This document shows positions 31,889-43,087 of a stretch of 64,000 nucleotides of DNA, in pieces. Position 1 is the stretch's first letter. Every line of letters starts with the position of its first letter. Made by a program: the position numbers and the translations under genes. Origin of the DNA: Gentiana macrophylla (taxonomy: Eukaryota > Streptophyta > Magnoliopsida > Gentianales > Gentianaceae). The notes beneath the pieces are model-generated. The model was not told the DNA's origin. It saw only the letters and a list, made by a program, of their open reading frames with translations, and searched no databases. The stretch is from contig CM047806.1 in the NCBI GenBank assembly GCA_026214975.1, forward strand, positions 51,973,947-52,037,946. Reading direction: 5' to 3'.

Positions 31889-31897
31889 GTTATATAG
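31889..31897 (-). promoter_or_regulatory. TATA box of the coiled-coil gene
   Basis: CTATATAAC on the minus strand, about 210 bases upstream of the first ATG. The surrounding 250 bases are conserved in the copies at 44.2, 44.7 and 45.9 kb. In those copies a 5' UTR ATG (GGATGAATTTC) is present that this copy lacks. Confidence 0.5.
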
Positions 31898-32177
31898 ATC
31901 GGATTTGCCGGGATATTTTCTTTTTGCGAAAACTTTTGGAGGGTAATTTAATTTTCCTTGCGAAAATTTTGGAGGGAATTTCCTTCTCTTTTACGGTTTT
32001 GGAGAGGATTTCAATCAAGGTTCACGATCCGCGTATCAATCAACGGTTAGTTTTTTTAGGGATTTTTACGATTAAGATGTCATTCCAAATGTGTTTATGG
32101 TTTATCCCTTTATCCTATTGAGAAAATAGAAAATATTGAAACAAAAAAAAAGGGATAAAATAATAATAATTAATAAA

Positions 32178-32282
32178 TAAGTTAGTCGACTCTGCATGCA
32201 CGATCCGAACCGAATTTCGGATTAGTTGGATCAATTGGTTTCGTATACCAGGGTCTTCAACAAAATAAATAAAATAAAAAAT
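32178..32282 (+). mobile_element. SINE 3'-half fragment
   Basis: GCACGATCCGAACCG...GGATTAGTTGGATCA ending in an AATAAATAAAATAAAA tail. It parallels the 3' half of the full SINE at 32616-32840. The duplicate block has a counterpart at 46288-46382. Confidence 0.6.
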
Positions 32283-32615
32283 TAAGCAGCCTTTAAAGTC
32301 TTTCCTATAAATCTATATTCAGGACGTCACATCAATATTTAGAAATAGTTATGTACGGAGTATCATTTAAGGACAACGATAGATTTAATATGGTGCTTTT
32401 AAAAATCTTCAAAAATTCATTGTTTATTTTTACCTTGAGCTATTAGGGATGAAATGGTCCGGTTTGATCGGTTATTTTAATTTATTAAATCAAATCATTT
32501 TATACCTATCAAATTTTCAAACTAAACTGAAACGATTTTTATGCTAAAACAAATGTTCGGTCTCCGGTTTGTTTGTCTTGATTTCTGTTTTCACAATTTT
32601 CATATTAAAAAAATT

Positions 32616-32840
32616 AACCAAGATAGATTGGCTCAGTGATAAGTGATTTGAGAATGCTTAGGAAGGTCACGAGTTCGATTCTCCTCTGGCGCGCTACGTT
32701 GAAAAAGCTCTTGGCTGCGCGCTACCTCTTGAGTAGTAGAGTCACTCTATAAGCACGACCCGGGTCGAACTCCGGATTAGTCGGACCATTTGATTCCGGA
32801 TATCGGAGGCTTTAAGCAAATAAATAAATAATAAATAATT
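32616..32840 (+). mobile_element. tRNA-derived SINE
   Basis: A box-A-like TTGGCTCAGTGATAAG (32628-32643) and a box-B-like GAGTTCGATTC (32671-32681) are spaced as in a tRNA-derived RNA polymerase III promoter. A GC-rich body (GCACGACCCGGGTCGAACTC) follows, then a TAAATAAATAATAAATAA tail. No cloverleaf continues past box B, so this is a SINE and not a tRNA gene. A degenerate counterpart is near 46697-46790. Confidence 0.8.
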
Positions 32841-34299
32841 TTTATTGAAAATCATTGCTCGTGGGCTTCAATAGTGAGAAAAGGTCGGAACCGGTCAATA
32901 TCTTTATTAATGGCAATAATGATGAACATCTAATCTGCATCAGTGTGTTAGTTTTTCTTCTAATGGACTATAATAATTGAGATGTTATACTCGTAAACCG
33001 TTACGTGTTAAATAAGTTATAGCCTCTCCTAGTAGGTTATTTCATGTTAAAGAATACAAAGAATGAAAAGGAACATGGTTTCAATATTTATAGTACTTCA
33101 ATTAATTTTATTGAGTTGTTTATTTCAGTTGACAACATTTTTTATCTATTTCAAAACTAGTCAGTATTTTATATGTTTCTGAACTATTCATTCTCCACCT
33201 TAATCCATATTTTTTTATATCATGCATGATATTGTTACTAACCTAAAAATGACCTTTGGTTACTATGCCTAGTGGATGCCTTAATTCCCTTTTGATACGA
33301 CTCTCCTTACAAGGCACACCTTTTTATGTTTTACTATTTTAGAGATAAAGTACATGGTCTGGCAGATGATGATTATATTAGTTATCCAGTAATTTTATGG
33401 TGGTTCAGGACTAAATTTTGGACCATCATATCATCAGTTTATAAGTATATCATTGATTGTTTGTTTTAAAACACAGGGGTCCACCAGAAATCTATTAAAT
33501 CATATTGATTGGGAAAACCAAGTAGGATTTGTTTCTGGACCATTGTAAAATTTGTGTTAGCTATCTAACCGAGCATAAGTGACAAAGATTATTTTATTGT
33601 GATTATTTAATAAGGTATTAACACTTGAGAATATGATATGAGGTTGTAGCAAAATACTTGTAATTAGAATATTGTAAAGACTATTAGTTGGGTGTTATCA
33701 ATTAATAATGTAATTGTGTGGATAATTGGGAAAAGACGAGTGATGTTGTTAGACCTAAGTTTTGTTGTTTAGCTTCCGCTATTAATTGTAAAGAAATAGA
33801 TTTAGTTAGAATGACTCAATTCGTATTCACGAGACTTGATAGACCTGAGTTTTATTGTTTAGCTTACGCCGTTAATTGTAAAGAAATTGATTTAGTTAGA
33901 ATGACTCAATTCAGACATTACGATACGTTACCTCGAACAACACGGCCAAACGGTATGTTTCCTTAAAAATACTTTGGGTTTTGGGTGGGAGCATTACAAG
34001 CAACTCCGAACCCATCAACCAACTTAAAGTAGACTATGTAATATTGTAATTAAAGTTATTTTTTCAACTCCTAACAAAAGTATACAAATCTGTAGTAGCA
34101 CCATTAAATATGAATTAGAAAATTTATATACGGTAAATAAAAGATACATGATTCTATTAAAATAAAATGTAATTTTCTGAATAATCTATATGGGTAATTG
34201 TTTAAAATGACTTATTTAAGACTTAATTAGGCATTTAGGACACAAAAAAAATCATCGGTTATAAGGACACATTTGACTAAAGAGGCGTACTGCCGCGGC
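32841..34299. other. AT-rich spacer with a 90-bp tandem duplication
   Basis: No gene recognised. 33751-33822 and 33841-33912 are two ~80-90% identical copies of a unit with a 90-base period (AGACCTAAGTTTTGTTG...). The period is a multiple of three, so a short frame stays open through both copies, with NCKEIDLVRMTQF appearing twice. No start codon or relative was identified. Confidence 0.5.
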
Positions 34300-34790
34300 A
34301 TCATTCAAGTCTTTGATATGTCCAAAGGTTGATTCCATTTTGTATAAGCTGATGGATTCTAGGAGGTGCTTTACTGTTGCTAGCTCTACTTATTATAAGT
34401 ATGAGGTTTTTCATCTCCACTGGAAAGTGTTGATCTAGAAATTACGTGCTTGCTCATGCAAGGAGTGGCAGCGAATGGTTATCCGTGTGTTCATGCATTG
34501 GATGTCCTTAGGATACATGTTTTCCGTTGAGTGAGTATGTTGATCCTTGTTATTTGACACAGTCATATGTTGTTTCATATGATTTTGTAATACATCCCAT
34601 TCCTGGTCCGTTTCTGAAGAACATTTCTGAGGATGTTGTTGTGCTTGCTCCTCTTGGAAAGAAAAAGCCTTGTAGGCCACGTACGAAGCGTATTCGTTCT
34701 CGTGGTGAGTCTTCAAACCGTGTTATCCAATATGGTCGTTGCCATGTATTTGGTCATCATAATTAGAAGACATGTTTTGCTTTTCTTGAT
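34300..34790 (+). pseudogene. Mutator-like (MuDR) transposase C-terminus
   Basis: Translation across frames gives the SWIM zinc finger and tail of a MULE transposase. The order is SRRCFTVASSTYYKYEVFHL, CSCKEWQ (34451-34471), NGYPCVHALDVLR after a frameshift, and LSEYVDPCYLTQSY. FVIHPIPGPF, a basic patch KKPCRPRTKRIRSRGES and YGRCHVFGHHN (an incomplete zinc knuckle) follow. SWIM binds DNA or zinc. The catalytic DDE domain is not present, so only the 3' end of the gene survives. The adjacent 35.4-36.2 kb frame may belong to the same element. Confidence 0.82.
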
Positions 34791-35410
34791 TGATAGTTGA
34801 TGTATGTTTTTGTTTTTGTAAGCCACTAGTTTTGGATTTAATATTGATGCTTTTTTGTCATTTCCCTGATGTAGTGACATTATTATTGTTATTTGATAAG
34901 TATGGTCATTGAGATCACTATAAATGCACTGGTCTTTATTATGTATTTTGACCTTATTCCTTTGATATTTGTGATCATTTTTATTTCTCATATATGATTG
35001 TAATTGTTCTGTTTTTGTGTTTGTATAGTCAATTCATTGAAATCATTGTTTGGTAGGTGTTGTGACAGCTATGTCACTGCATTATTATGAAAAGACACAA
35101 TTATGTTAATTTAAAAAAAAATTGACAGCAACTGATAAGTTACACAAATGAAAAGACACAAACTGAAATGAGAACCCTGTTTTACCCAGATTCATAATAA
35201 CTACCTTATGTAATTAAAGCAAAATAAAGTATTATTAACCACCAGCAATGAAAAGATACAATAAAACACTAATAACTACCATTGAAATGAAGAGTCATAA
35301 CTCTATGAATAATATGAAAAGACACAAAGACACTATAAATACATACAAACAAACTAAACCCGAAACATATTAGTAAATCAAACATAAAAATATATATACT
35401 AAAAGTAACA

Positions 35411-36230
35411 ATGGCAGGAAGAAGACAAATCTCATTGGTAGCAGCAAGACGTTTTGAACAACTACGTTTCCAAATACATGATGCAAGGGTTGATGTACAT
35501 AACGTTCAAATGGAAATGTAGGGGCAAATTGATGAACTCAGGATACAGATGCAACAACAAGAACAAGCACTTGGCGCATAAGTTGATTTTAGGGAATGAG
35601 GAGAAGGGCGAAATATTTCATCAATTGAGTAGAAGGGCGACAGCTTTTGAAACTTTTTGCGTAAAGACAAAACTATTTATTCATTGTCGAAATTCACTTC
35701 GTGTTGAAATTCATTGCTTAAATTCACCGACGAAATTCATTTATCGAAATTCACTAATTTTCAAAATTCATCGTCGAAATTCACTAATTTTCGGATTCAT
35801 TGTCGAAATTAACTATCGAAATTCACCGATTTCGGGATTCACCGGAGAGATTCACCGATTTTCGATTTCATTGTTTGTCATTATCGCTATAAAAATTATG
35901 CAGTTGTCCTTCTCCCTATAAAAAATATGTAGTTGTCCTGTTACTTAAAAATATTTCAGATTGTGTCCTTATCCCTAATTTTCCATTGATTTTATAACTG
36001 AAAAACTGAATATTGTGAAAGAGAAGATCAATGAATTGGTGAGGCTATGCAATGATGCATATAAAGTTGCAGTCAAAGCCACATATGTTTTAATACACTT
36101 CAAGTTCATGCCATGGGTTAGGGGAAACAAAATTCCGTTATATCCGAGGGGGATAACAACAAAAGAACCAGGGCCAGGAGAAAGCATTGAGATGAGAGAG
36201 TACATTGAAGAAATAAACATTCAATTTTGA
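35411..36230 (+). pseudogene. Second MULE-associated frame, split by a repeat insertion
   Basis: An ATG at 35411 opens MAGRRQISLVAARRFEQLRF and continues with a stop at 35519, then GQIDELRIQMQQQEQALGA. This last part is a coiled coil. The frame is then cut by the repeat at 35585-35998. Beyond it 36000-36230 continues open (VKEKINELVRLCNDAYKVAV, then MREYIEEINIQF and a stop). The two halves look like one small protein interrupted by the insertion. The family is not recognised. The link to the neighbouring transposase is inferred from position only. Confidence 0.5.
35585..35998. mobile_element. Truncated copy of the 1.8-kb TIR element
   Basis: Matches about 1905-2310 in the same orientation, including TCAATTGAGTAGAAGGGC, the AATTCAC array and the right terminal repeat ending CCCTAATTTTCCAT. 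The left terminal repeat is missing. Confidence 0.7.
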
Positions 36231-36349
36231 AGTAGTTCAATGATGGATTTTAAAAGTTTCTTTTTATATTATATAAAGTAATTTATATTTCGGAATAGTG
36301 TTTGTAAAAACTAAATTTTATATTTCTGTTATGTATGTGTAAAATTATG

Positions 36350-36351
<2 letters not shown>

Positions 36352-36427
<76 letters not shown>
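36352..36427. repeat. (AT)n microsatellite, about 76 bp
   Basis: Uninterrupted alternating AT/TA. Confidence 0.97.
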
Positions 36428-36429
<2 letters not shown>

Positions 36430-36430
<1 letters not shown>

Positions 36431-37560
36431 CTTGAATTTGATTTCATTTTGTGTTTATATACTGAATGTGAATTCATTTTGTCTTGCTTATTATACCCTA
36501 TGTGTTAGTGACATTTTTTCTTTGTGTATGTTTAGTGAATTCGTTGAAATGATCATGTACTTAATGCAGTGATCTGTATTGTCACTGTATGTTTATATAG
36601 TATATGCATATTAGTGGTAATTCATTTTTGTTGTATTTCAGTTGATTGAATGAAATGACATGATTTCAATTGTTATTATCATTGTGTTAAATGATGAAAC
36701 ATGAAGAAAAAAACATGAACTCTCATTTATGGAATATGAAACATTTGTATTGGTTCCAGTGACATCCTTTTCACTGCATGTGTTTAAAGATACATATTAG
36801 TGTTAATGTAGTGATCTGTGTTACAATACTTTGTTGTCTACATAAAGTGTTTAAAAATGAATGTTGAAAAATTAAAAAAAAATCTTTTTTCATTGTGTCA
36901 AACTTATTAAACATCAAGCGAACATGAACATCTGTACTGAGTTCTGTAATGTTAGTGTCACTGCATATTTTTAAACATGCATATTAGTGTTAATGTATTC
37001 ACCTGCATTTAAATTTTTTTTGTCTATATAAACTGTTAAAATGATTGTGAAAATAATGCAATTCTTATTATTATTGTATCAAATTGTTGAAACCTTAAAT
37101 ATATATCATAATATAATTTCATAGCATACTTTCAGAATATTCAAATATCAGTCACATTTATCATTGTACCCTTCAACAACTTTACATAAACTAATTTAGA
37201 TAAAAGATTGACTATTAGTTATTAACCCTCATAAACATCCTGTCACTGCATAATCTTGGCATGCTCTTCAACTGCTTTACATAAATGATTGACCGTCAAC
37301 ATACCCAAACAAGTACAATAGTAAAAAAAACAAATGTCACTGGTTTCTCTCAGTCTACTGAACGAGATAACTAATTGTTTGCCAACATACCAAAATAAGT
37401 AGTATACTCAAAAGAGAAGTTAAAAACATTTCAGTTTCCAATGTAAATTCTGTTCAGTCCAAATGAATTGACAATCATTGCCTTTAACGTGTTCGGATAA
37501 TGCGATATATAGTAGTTTTTTCATCATATAAACCGAAATGTATAGTCGTGTTTGTTGGAT
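36430..37560. other. AT-rich non-coding DNA
   Basis: No gene seen. Repeated words such as GTGACAT and CACTGCAT/TGTTTA recur about every 150-200 bases (36570, 36770, 36960, 37240), which may reflect an old, diverged tandem structure. Confidence 0.4.
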
Positions 37561-37860
37561 CGATAATGCGTAGACACACTCTAGAGGAGGGGGGTGAATA
37601 GAGTGTGGGTAAAAATTGCCTTTTTAAAATCAGCACTTAGAAATAAATAATGCAGGCAATACGGATGTATAAAATCAGAGTTATAAAAATAGTTCAACAC
37701 ACTTAGAAATAATCTGGAAGCATGACTAAAATCTAAGCTATATGTGTTAACTATTATACCTAGATCAAGTTTATAAATAGATGATTGAGCGCTTAGTACA
37801 AAATTAAAACATTGATATTGGGTGATGCCTAATAAGCAATCGTTTGGTTTAATAAAATAT

Positions 37861-38006
37861 GTATATAAACACGGCGAGCAGGGCCAGGCTAGTGCTGACT
37901 TCTCGCGTGAAAGTTTAGGAAGAGCAGGGCCAGGCTAGTGCTGACTTCTCATTTTAAAACACGGCGAGCAGGGCCAGGCTAGTGCTAACTTATAGCGTGA
38001 AAGAGT
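37861..38006. repeat. Triplicated GAGCAGGGCCAGGC unit
   Basis: GAGCAGGGCCAGGCTAGTGC occurs three times (about 37876, 37922, 37967), twice preceded by ACGGC and followed by TGACTTCTCGCG-like sequence. Confidence 0.85.
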
Positions 38007-38117
38007 TGTATATGTGTTTGTCCCAGAAATTAAGAAAGACCATGCATAATGGAGAACAAAATAATAGTAAATGAACGTACTTTTTTCTTATTGGTGTAAT
38101 CTCATCGGTCAGGAACC

Positions 38118-38515
38118 AAGTTGGTCTTATAGAAGGCTCGCTCGCAGGCGTGTTCCAAATATGATTCCAAACTAAATCGGACTTATAGAAGGCTCGCCTT
38201 CGGGCGAGTTCCAAATATGATGCCGAACTAAATCAGACTTATAGAAGGCTCGCCCGAAGGCAAGTTCTAAATATGATGTCGAACTAAATCGGACTTATAG
38301 AAGGCTCGCCCGAAGGCGAGTTCCAAATATGATGCCGAACTAAATCGGACTTACTTGATGAAGAGAAAACCTCACTTTGATGACGAACTGACCCCTGGTG
38401 AGTTCTAAAAATAAGAAGGCTCTTCCCGCCATCCTTGGTCGGGAGAGTTCCAAATATGATGCCGAACTAAATCGGACTTACAGAAGGCTCGCCCGAAGGC
38501 AAGTTCCAAATATAA
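38118..38515. repeat. ~60-bp tandem repeats each carrying a GC hairpin
   Basis: Units run GGACTTATAGAAGGCTCGCC, then CGAAGGCGAGTTCCAAATAT and GATGCCGAACTAAATC. There are four consecutive copies (starting about 38125, 38182, 38242, 38297) and a fifth, separated copy near 38475. The CTCGCCCGAAGGCGAG core is palindromic. In the second unit the loop is inverted (CTCGCCTTCGGGCGAG). Confidence 0.9.
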
Positions 38516-38529
38516 GAAGACTGAAGGTT

Positions 38530-38670
38530 TCGTGTCTGGAGAGCTTGAGAGCTCGGATCGTGGAGAATTTAACAGTTCGTCTCGGATCTTGTAACTTGGA
38601 CAACTTGAGAGCTCGTAACCCGGAGAGCTTAAGAGCTCGGCTTGGATCATAGAGAGCTGGGGAGCTCGGA
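38530..38670. repeat. GAGAGCTCGG-type short repeats
   Basis: GAGAGCTTGAGAGCTCG and variants occur about five times, and AGAGCTC is itself palindromic. Short open frames across it are a by-product of the repeat. Confidence 0.7.
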
Positions 38671-38679
38671 TCATTCTTC

Positions 38680-39490
38680 CGCTTTTTTTGATCACGCTCC
38701 AAGGAATTAATCGGTTGCGATTCAGATTGGTTGTTTCAAGAAATCGTCCCCTCGTGAATCATCCACGATGGTGCGTACATCGGCCGGAATTAAAGTGCAT
38801 GAACTTTGTGGATTGCTTTCACGGAAATAAGTTTCCATGAAATAAATATAAAAAGGACCATCAAATTGGTTAAAGGTATGACCTTTACCTGGTCGTGAAT
38901 GTTTGCGCTGCTTTTTGATTACAATAACAATAATATTAATGATGGTACAAAGTGCTGGTGTAAAGCATGACCTTTTTGATATGTTTTGCCAGCGGACCTT
39001 GAACAATCTGTTTTGCCATAGGATCTAGAACGATCTGTTTTGCCATCGGATCTTGAACAAAGTTGTCAGTAGGAGACCCTCATTCTAGCATCATTTGACG
39101 ATTCCAAAATCGTCGATGATAAATCCAAGGCCGTTCTCCTAAAGACAACCTGCAAAATCTTCAAGAACACGATAAAAACGATTTAAAAAGAGGGGGTGTT
39201 TTGGTGGTGGTTTAGACTGGACTTGAGATGTTATTTCTCAAGCTGCCTACGTATCCAATGCCCGTATTGGAATCAAGTCTTCGTAGTTCCTTAGGATGGT
39301 TTATATAGAGGAGAGTTATGCCCTAAGGCGGCGTGGGCCTTGTCCTTGTTGGGCCTGGATTGCCGTGTTCCCTAAGGAAAAGATAGCTACGATTTAATCT
39401 CCTTAATTGTTGGAGATAATTGCGTGTATATTTGAATGCCAGGATTAGAGTAGTAAATACGAGGATTCTTTCCATATTTATCTGATTATC
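38680..39490. other. Retroelement-like non-coding DNA
   Basis: No coding domain. AGCTGCCTACGTATCC near 39240 and TCAAGTCTTCGTAGTTCC near 39270 resemble sequence common in plant LTR-element leaders. No LTR pair was found. Confidence 0.35.
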
Positions 39491-39494
39491 ACAC

Positions 39495-39755
39495 ACGTGG
39501 GAAATACGGTTGAGGATGGACTCTGGCCGACTTAGATGGCCCGAGTTGAACTCTTCTGTGTTTGGGCCGACCTACGGAGGTCGGGGGAGATAGCCGAGCT
39601 GGGATCAGCTCGGATTCTTGCGTGCATAAGAGGTTTGGTCCGAGAGGGATTTAGGCCGACCTCTAGGGTCGGGCATGGGCAGGTTTGATCACAAGTACAG
39701 GCCGACCTGGAGAGGTCGGAGGATGGTGACCGAGCTCATGCAGCTCGGGTACTGG
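39495..39755. repeat. Array of GC-rich hairpins
   Basis: At least five inverted repeats lie within ~250 bp. They are GCCGACCTACGGAGGTCGG (39570), CCGAGCTGGGATCAGCTCGG (39594), GCCGACCTCTAGGGTCGG (39656), GCCGACCTGGAGAGGTCGG (39702) and CCGAGCTCATGCAGCTCGG (39730). The two stem types recur in the order CCGACCT, CCGAGCT, CCGACCT, CCGACCT, CCGAGCT. Confidence 0.85.
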
Positions 39756-39899
39756 GGGTTCTTGCCCTTGATAGAGGCTTTTCTCTATCTTTATTTATTA
39801 TTGTACTTATGTGGAGGCGACACGTGGGTAATGTCGGTTTTTGGCATCATCAACGGTGGTAGTAATACACATGATGACGATCACTCATGTGATAACATG

Positions 39900-40560
39900 T
39901 GTATATTGAGTTTGATGGTGGTTGACCACCAGAGGCGGATGTACATAGGATTAAATGGGATCCGTGGACCCCGTTAAAAATAAGAATATTCGACGTTTTA
40001 CCTATAAAAAAATATTTCAGACCCCGTAAAAAAAATTATTTACTGTATAAAATATTTACGGACCCCGCTTAATATAATTTTTAGACGTATACCCTTGTCC
40101 TCTACCCTGCCCACCCAATCCATTCATCTCTTCTTCTGCTGAGGGCTTCTTTGATTTTTTTTATTACTAGTCAATTATAATAAGTACAGCAGTTATCAGG
40201 TAATTTAAATTGGGCGATGGAAATGTGGGGTGATGGATGAGAAAGTATCGGAAATTAATCAATAAAACCTAATTTCTCTTGAAAAAAAAAAAAAAAAAAA
40301 ACTGAACTTCCTCCTCCTCGTCTTTTGGAGCAGTTACAATTAAGCACAAAATTACTTGTGTGTTAAGACTTAAAAACCAATAGATCGACAATCGAGGATT
40401 AAACACGTCTGATCCCCGTTAAGGGGATCTTTCAATTTCATTCCTGCTCTTGCTCTTGCTCTTGCTCTTGCTCCTCGCCTCCCGCTCCTGCTCCTTTTAA
40501 CGTCATTGAAGAATCATTTTAAGAACAACATCCTTGATTAGCTCCTCACTATCGACCTAC
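39900..40560. other. Non-coding stretch with hexamer repeat
   Basis: No gene seen. GGACCCCG-type motifs recur at 39963, 40020 and 40071 inside AT-rich DNA. A (CTTGCT)n tract with CTCCTGCTCC decay lies at 40444-40497. Confidence 0.45.
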
Positions 40561-40564
40561 CCTA

Positions 40565-40635
40565 GCGGGCGGATTCTCTCCACACCACTTATCTTGACCC
40601 TCTTACGGAGAAACACCTTTCTTAGGAAGAATAAG
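40565..40635 (-). pseudogene. Fragment of coiled-coil gene 5' region
   Basis: GGCGGATTCTCTCCACACCA and ACGGAGAAACACCTTTCTTA match the 5' leader of the 31.2-kb gene (31740-31815) and its copies. No coding body is attached. Confidence 0.6.
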
Positions 40636-41559
40636 ATTATAATTGTTGTTAGACCGAATTTTCCTTACCATCTCCATGGACCATGGGTCTCTACAGCTGG
40701 TTGATTTATGTAAGAAACTTAAATTTGTCCCAGGTTTGAACCATATAGATAGTAGGCACATCTAGTATATCATCAAAATCATCTTCATTTGATATCCTGC
40801 CCGCAATTCTACCCTGACACTACTTCATTACGTCAACACCAAACTTAAAAAAGGAAAGGAAGAAGACGTACGTTACAATAGTCAAAAATAGAGATAATAA
40901 TAACACAACTAAACGGAAAATTCTTGTACACCGCGTCATTGAATGAATGACACGTGTGCAAAAAAGACCGACATGTTTTGTCTTTTGGTACAAGTGACGG
41001 TCTGGGGCAATAGGTACTCCTACACAAGAATATCTTAGTGGGAGCCGAAAGGGGAAATTCTACTACGGGGTGTCCTCGATGAGGAGATCCATTTGCATCC
41101 AATCAAAGCACTCACACGTGGTCTAACTTTTGTGTGTTTGTGGTGACCCACATTGTATATGAGCTTGATAATGGTGTGTTTGATACCACATGTCGTCTTT
41201 TGATTAGATGCAGGCGGATCTCCTCAATGAGGATACTCCGCGATAGAATTTTCCGAAAGGGAACTACTACACGGAGGAGGAAAAAGTGTTTTTAGTGGTA
41301 TCACGTTGTGTTTTTTTTTATTTTTAGAGTGCGACACCATACCAAAAACAACCAACCGACTATGAAAAAGCTAGTCGATTGTGACTACGATGCTAAAACA
41401 GTAAATTACATGTGGTGCCCCTAAAGACGCCTAGAAGAAAACACACGCAAATACAAAGACAAAGAAAGAAAAAATAAGTTGAGACACAAACCGCGATTAA
41501 CTGCTCTCTCCGTCTCCAGACTGAGGTGTTAGATAAATATGCATGGTTGTTGATTTGCA

Positions 41560-42660
41560 GAGGCTAAAAGTTGGTTTTACTTGTATGTATCAGTATCACG
41601 CCTGTTTTCTTTCCGAACTTCATATCTGCTCTCAATATTTTAGCTAAGAAACATAAAAGGTAAACAAACATCAAGTTCTGGAGGTAAGAATTATTAGCAT
41701 ATATTATTAGCCATAATGAAGGAATTTGCGAAAGATTCATTTGTTTAACCTGGAAAGAATGTATCAATGTGGAACAAATACAGCATTGGTTAAAAACAGA
41801 GCGATGAATGACAGAAAAACAAGAGGCGCATCACCTGGTTATTGTGATTTATAATTTAGAACAAATACAGTATTCATTAAAAATAGGTGACGAATGACAC
41901 AAAAGGAGAGGCGCACACGACTACCAAAACCTTGGGTGCAAGTTTCCCCTCAAAAGAGACGAGTTTCAGGATTTCACGGCGAGGTTAGGAGAATGATTGA
42001 CAACCCCATATGAATGAAAGTCGCCTATACGTTAGGAAGAAGAAAAAAATGAGATGCAAACAGAGGATACACATTGAAAACACCAATGCTAGTTGAGGGA
42101 CAAGTCGAATTTCGATATTCTGGTATACGAGTCAAAACAACAGGATAAAGCAAAGCTGAGCTAGAGAGGCAGCATAAGAAGATAACTGAAAAAATAGAGT
42201 CAAAACATAACACAAAGCTAAAAGCACGAGAAATTCAGAACCAACCTCCAATTCCTCTAAGTTTGAATAGCCTCAGATATCAAGCTTCTTTCTTACAGTT
42301 CCAAAATCCATAGGGTGTTCAACAATTTCATGATAACCTGGAAGCTGCACATTAGTCGTTTAAAATTTACTACAAAGAGATAAAAAAACAAGTAACGTTT
42401 GAACTCGAAACACCTCCTCAGGATCCATAGGCTCGGCAAAGACCCTGTGAGTATCTTTCCTGTCTATTTACATTCACGAAACCATTATAAGCACAAAACA
42501 AAAGGCAGTGCAGGAACAGTACCGAAAAGTAGCAAATATCGAACAAGCCAAAAGGCTAAACAAAACAGTGTACTTTTGAAGTCTATGCAGAATGAAGAGC
42601 TGGAACCTTTTTTTCTGGTAAAGGTGTTGGGGTCCACCTTCCAGTGGTGACCCTAGCCAC
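41560..42660 (-). pseudogene. Bromodomain-protein gene copy 2, degenerate
   Basis: The same exons as copy 1 remain in part. The first (about 42590-42650) reads GSPLEGGP then shifts frame. The second (42414-42459) reads KDTHRVFAEPMDPEE. The third (about 42280-42350) reads YHEIVEHPMDFGT and continues RKKLDI, a part copy 1 has lost. The RGRPP exon is deleted. The two copies have decayed independently and neither can encode a complete bromodomain. Confidence 0.82.
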
Positions 42661-43012
42661 AAATAGAATGACAAAGATTACTAGGGAAACAAAAGCATTA
42701 ACATGAATGATCCCGTAAGTTCCAGCCTCCAAATAACATCAGTCATTGTTACTAGCATCACACCAAATCTCCCGTTATGGCCTGTAGACCATCAAATCGA
42801 GTTTCTACCGGTAGATTGAGACGGGAAAGTTGATTCTAAGGTTCAGAATGGACTTCAAAAACTTGTTGCCTCAATAAAACTCAATGGTGCCATTAAGCTA
42901 CCCGTAATATTTTATCTCTGTTCAAACTTCAAAGAAATATAAGGTTGTGAAAGAACTAAACATTCTGAGTGTTAAACAACACTAGATAGAGATAAACACT
43001 TGATACAATAAG

Positions 43013-43013
<1 letters not shown>

Positions 43014-43084
<71 letters not shown>
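43014..43084. repeat. (AT)n microsatellite, about 70 bp
   Basis: Alternating AT with no interruption after 43018. It separates the bromodomain copy from an inverted fragment of the coiled-coil gene's 3' flank. Confidence 0.97.

Positions 43085-43087
<3 letters not shown>

Noticed and set aside
32628..32700. tRNA gene
   Set aside because: Box A and box B are present, but no anticodon arm or acceptor stem pairs, and an A-rich tail follows. It is a tRNA-derived SINE.
34527..34766. Independent small gene
   Set aside because: It reads as the tail of a MULE transposase immediately after the SWIM finger, not a separate gene.
36283..36477. Open frame of alternating Tyr-Ile
   Set aside because: It is a translation of the (AT)n microsatellite.
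38118..38515. CRISPR-like array
   Set aside because: Repeats are directly contiguous with no unique spacers, and the host is a plant.
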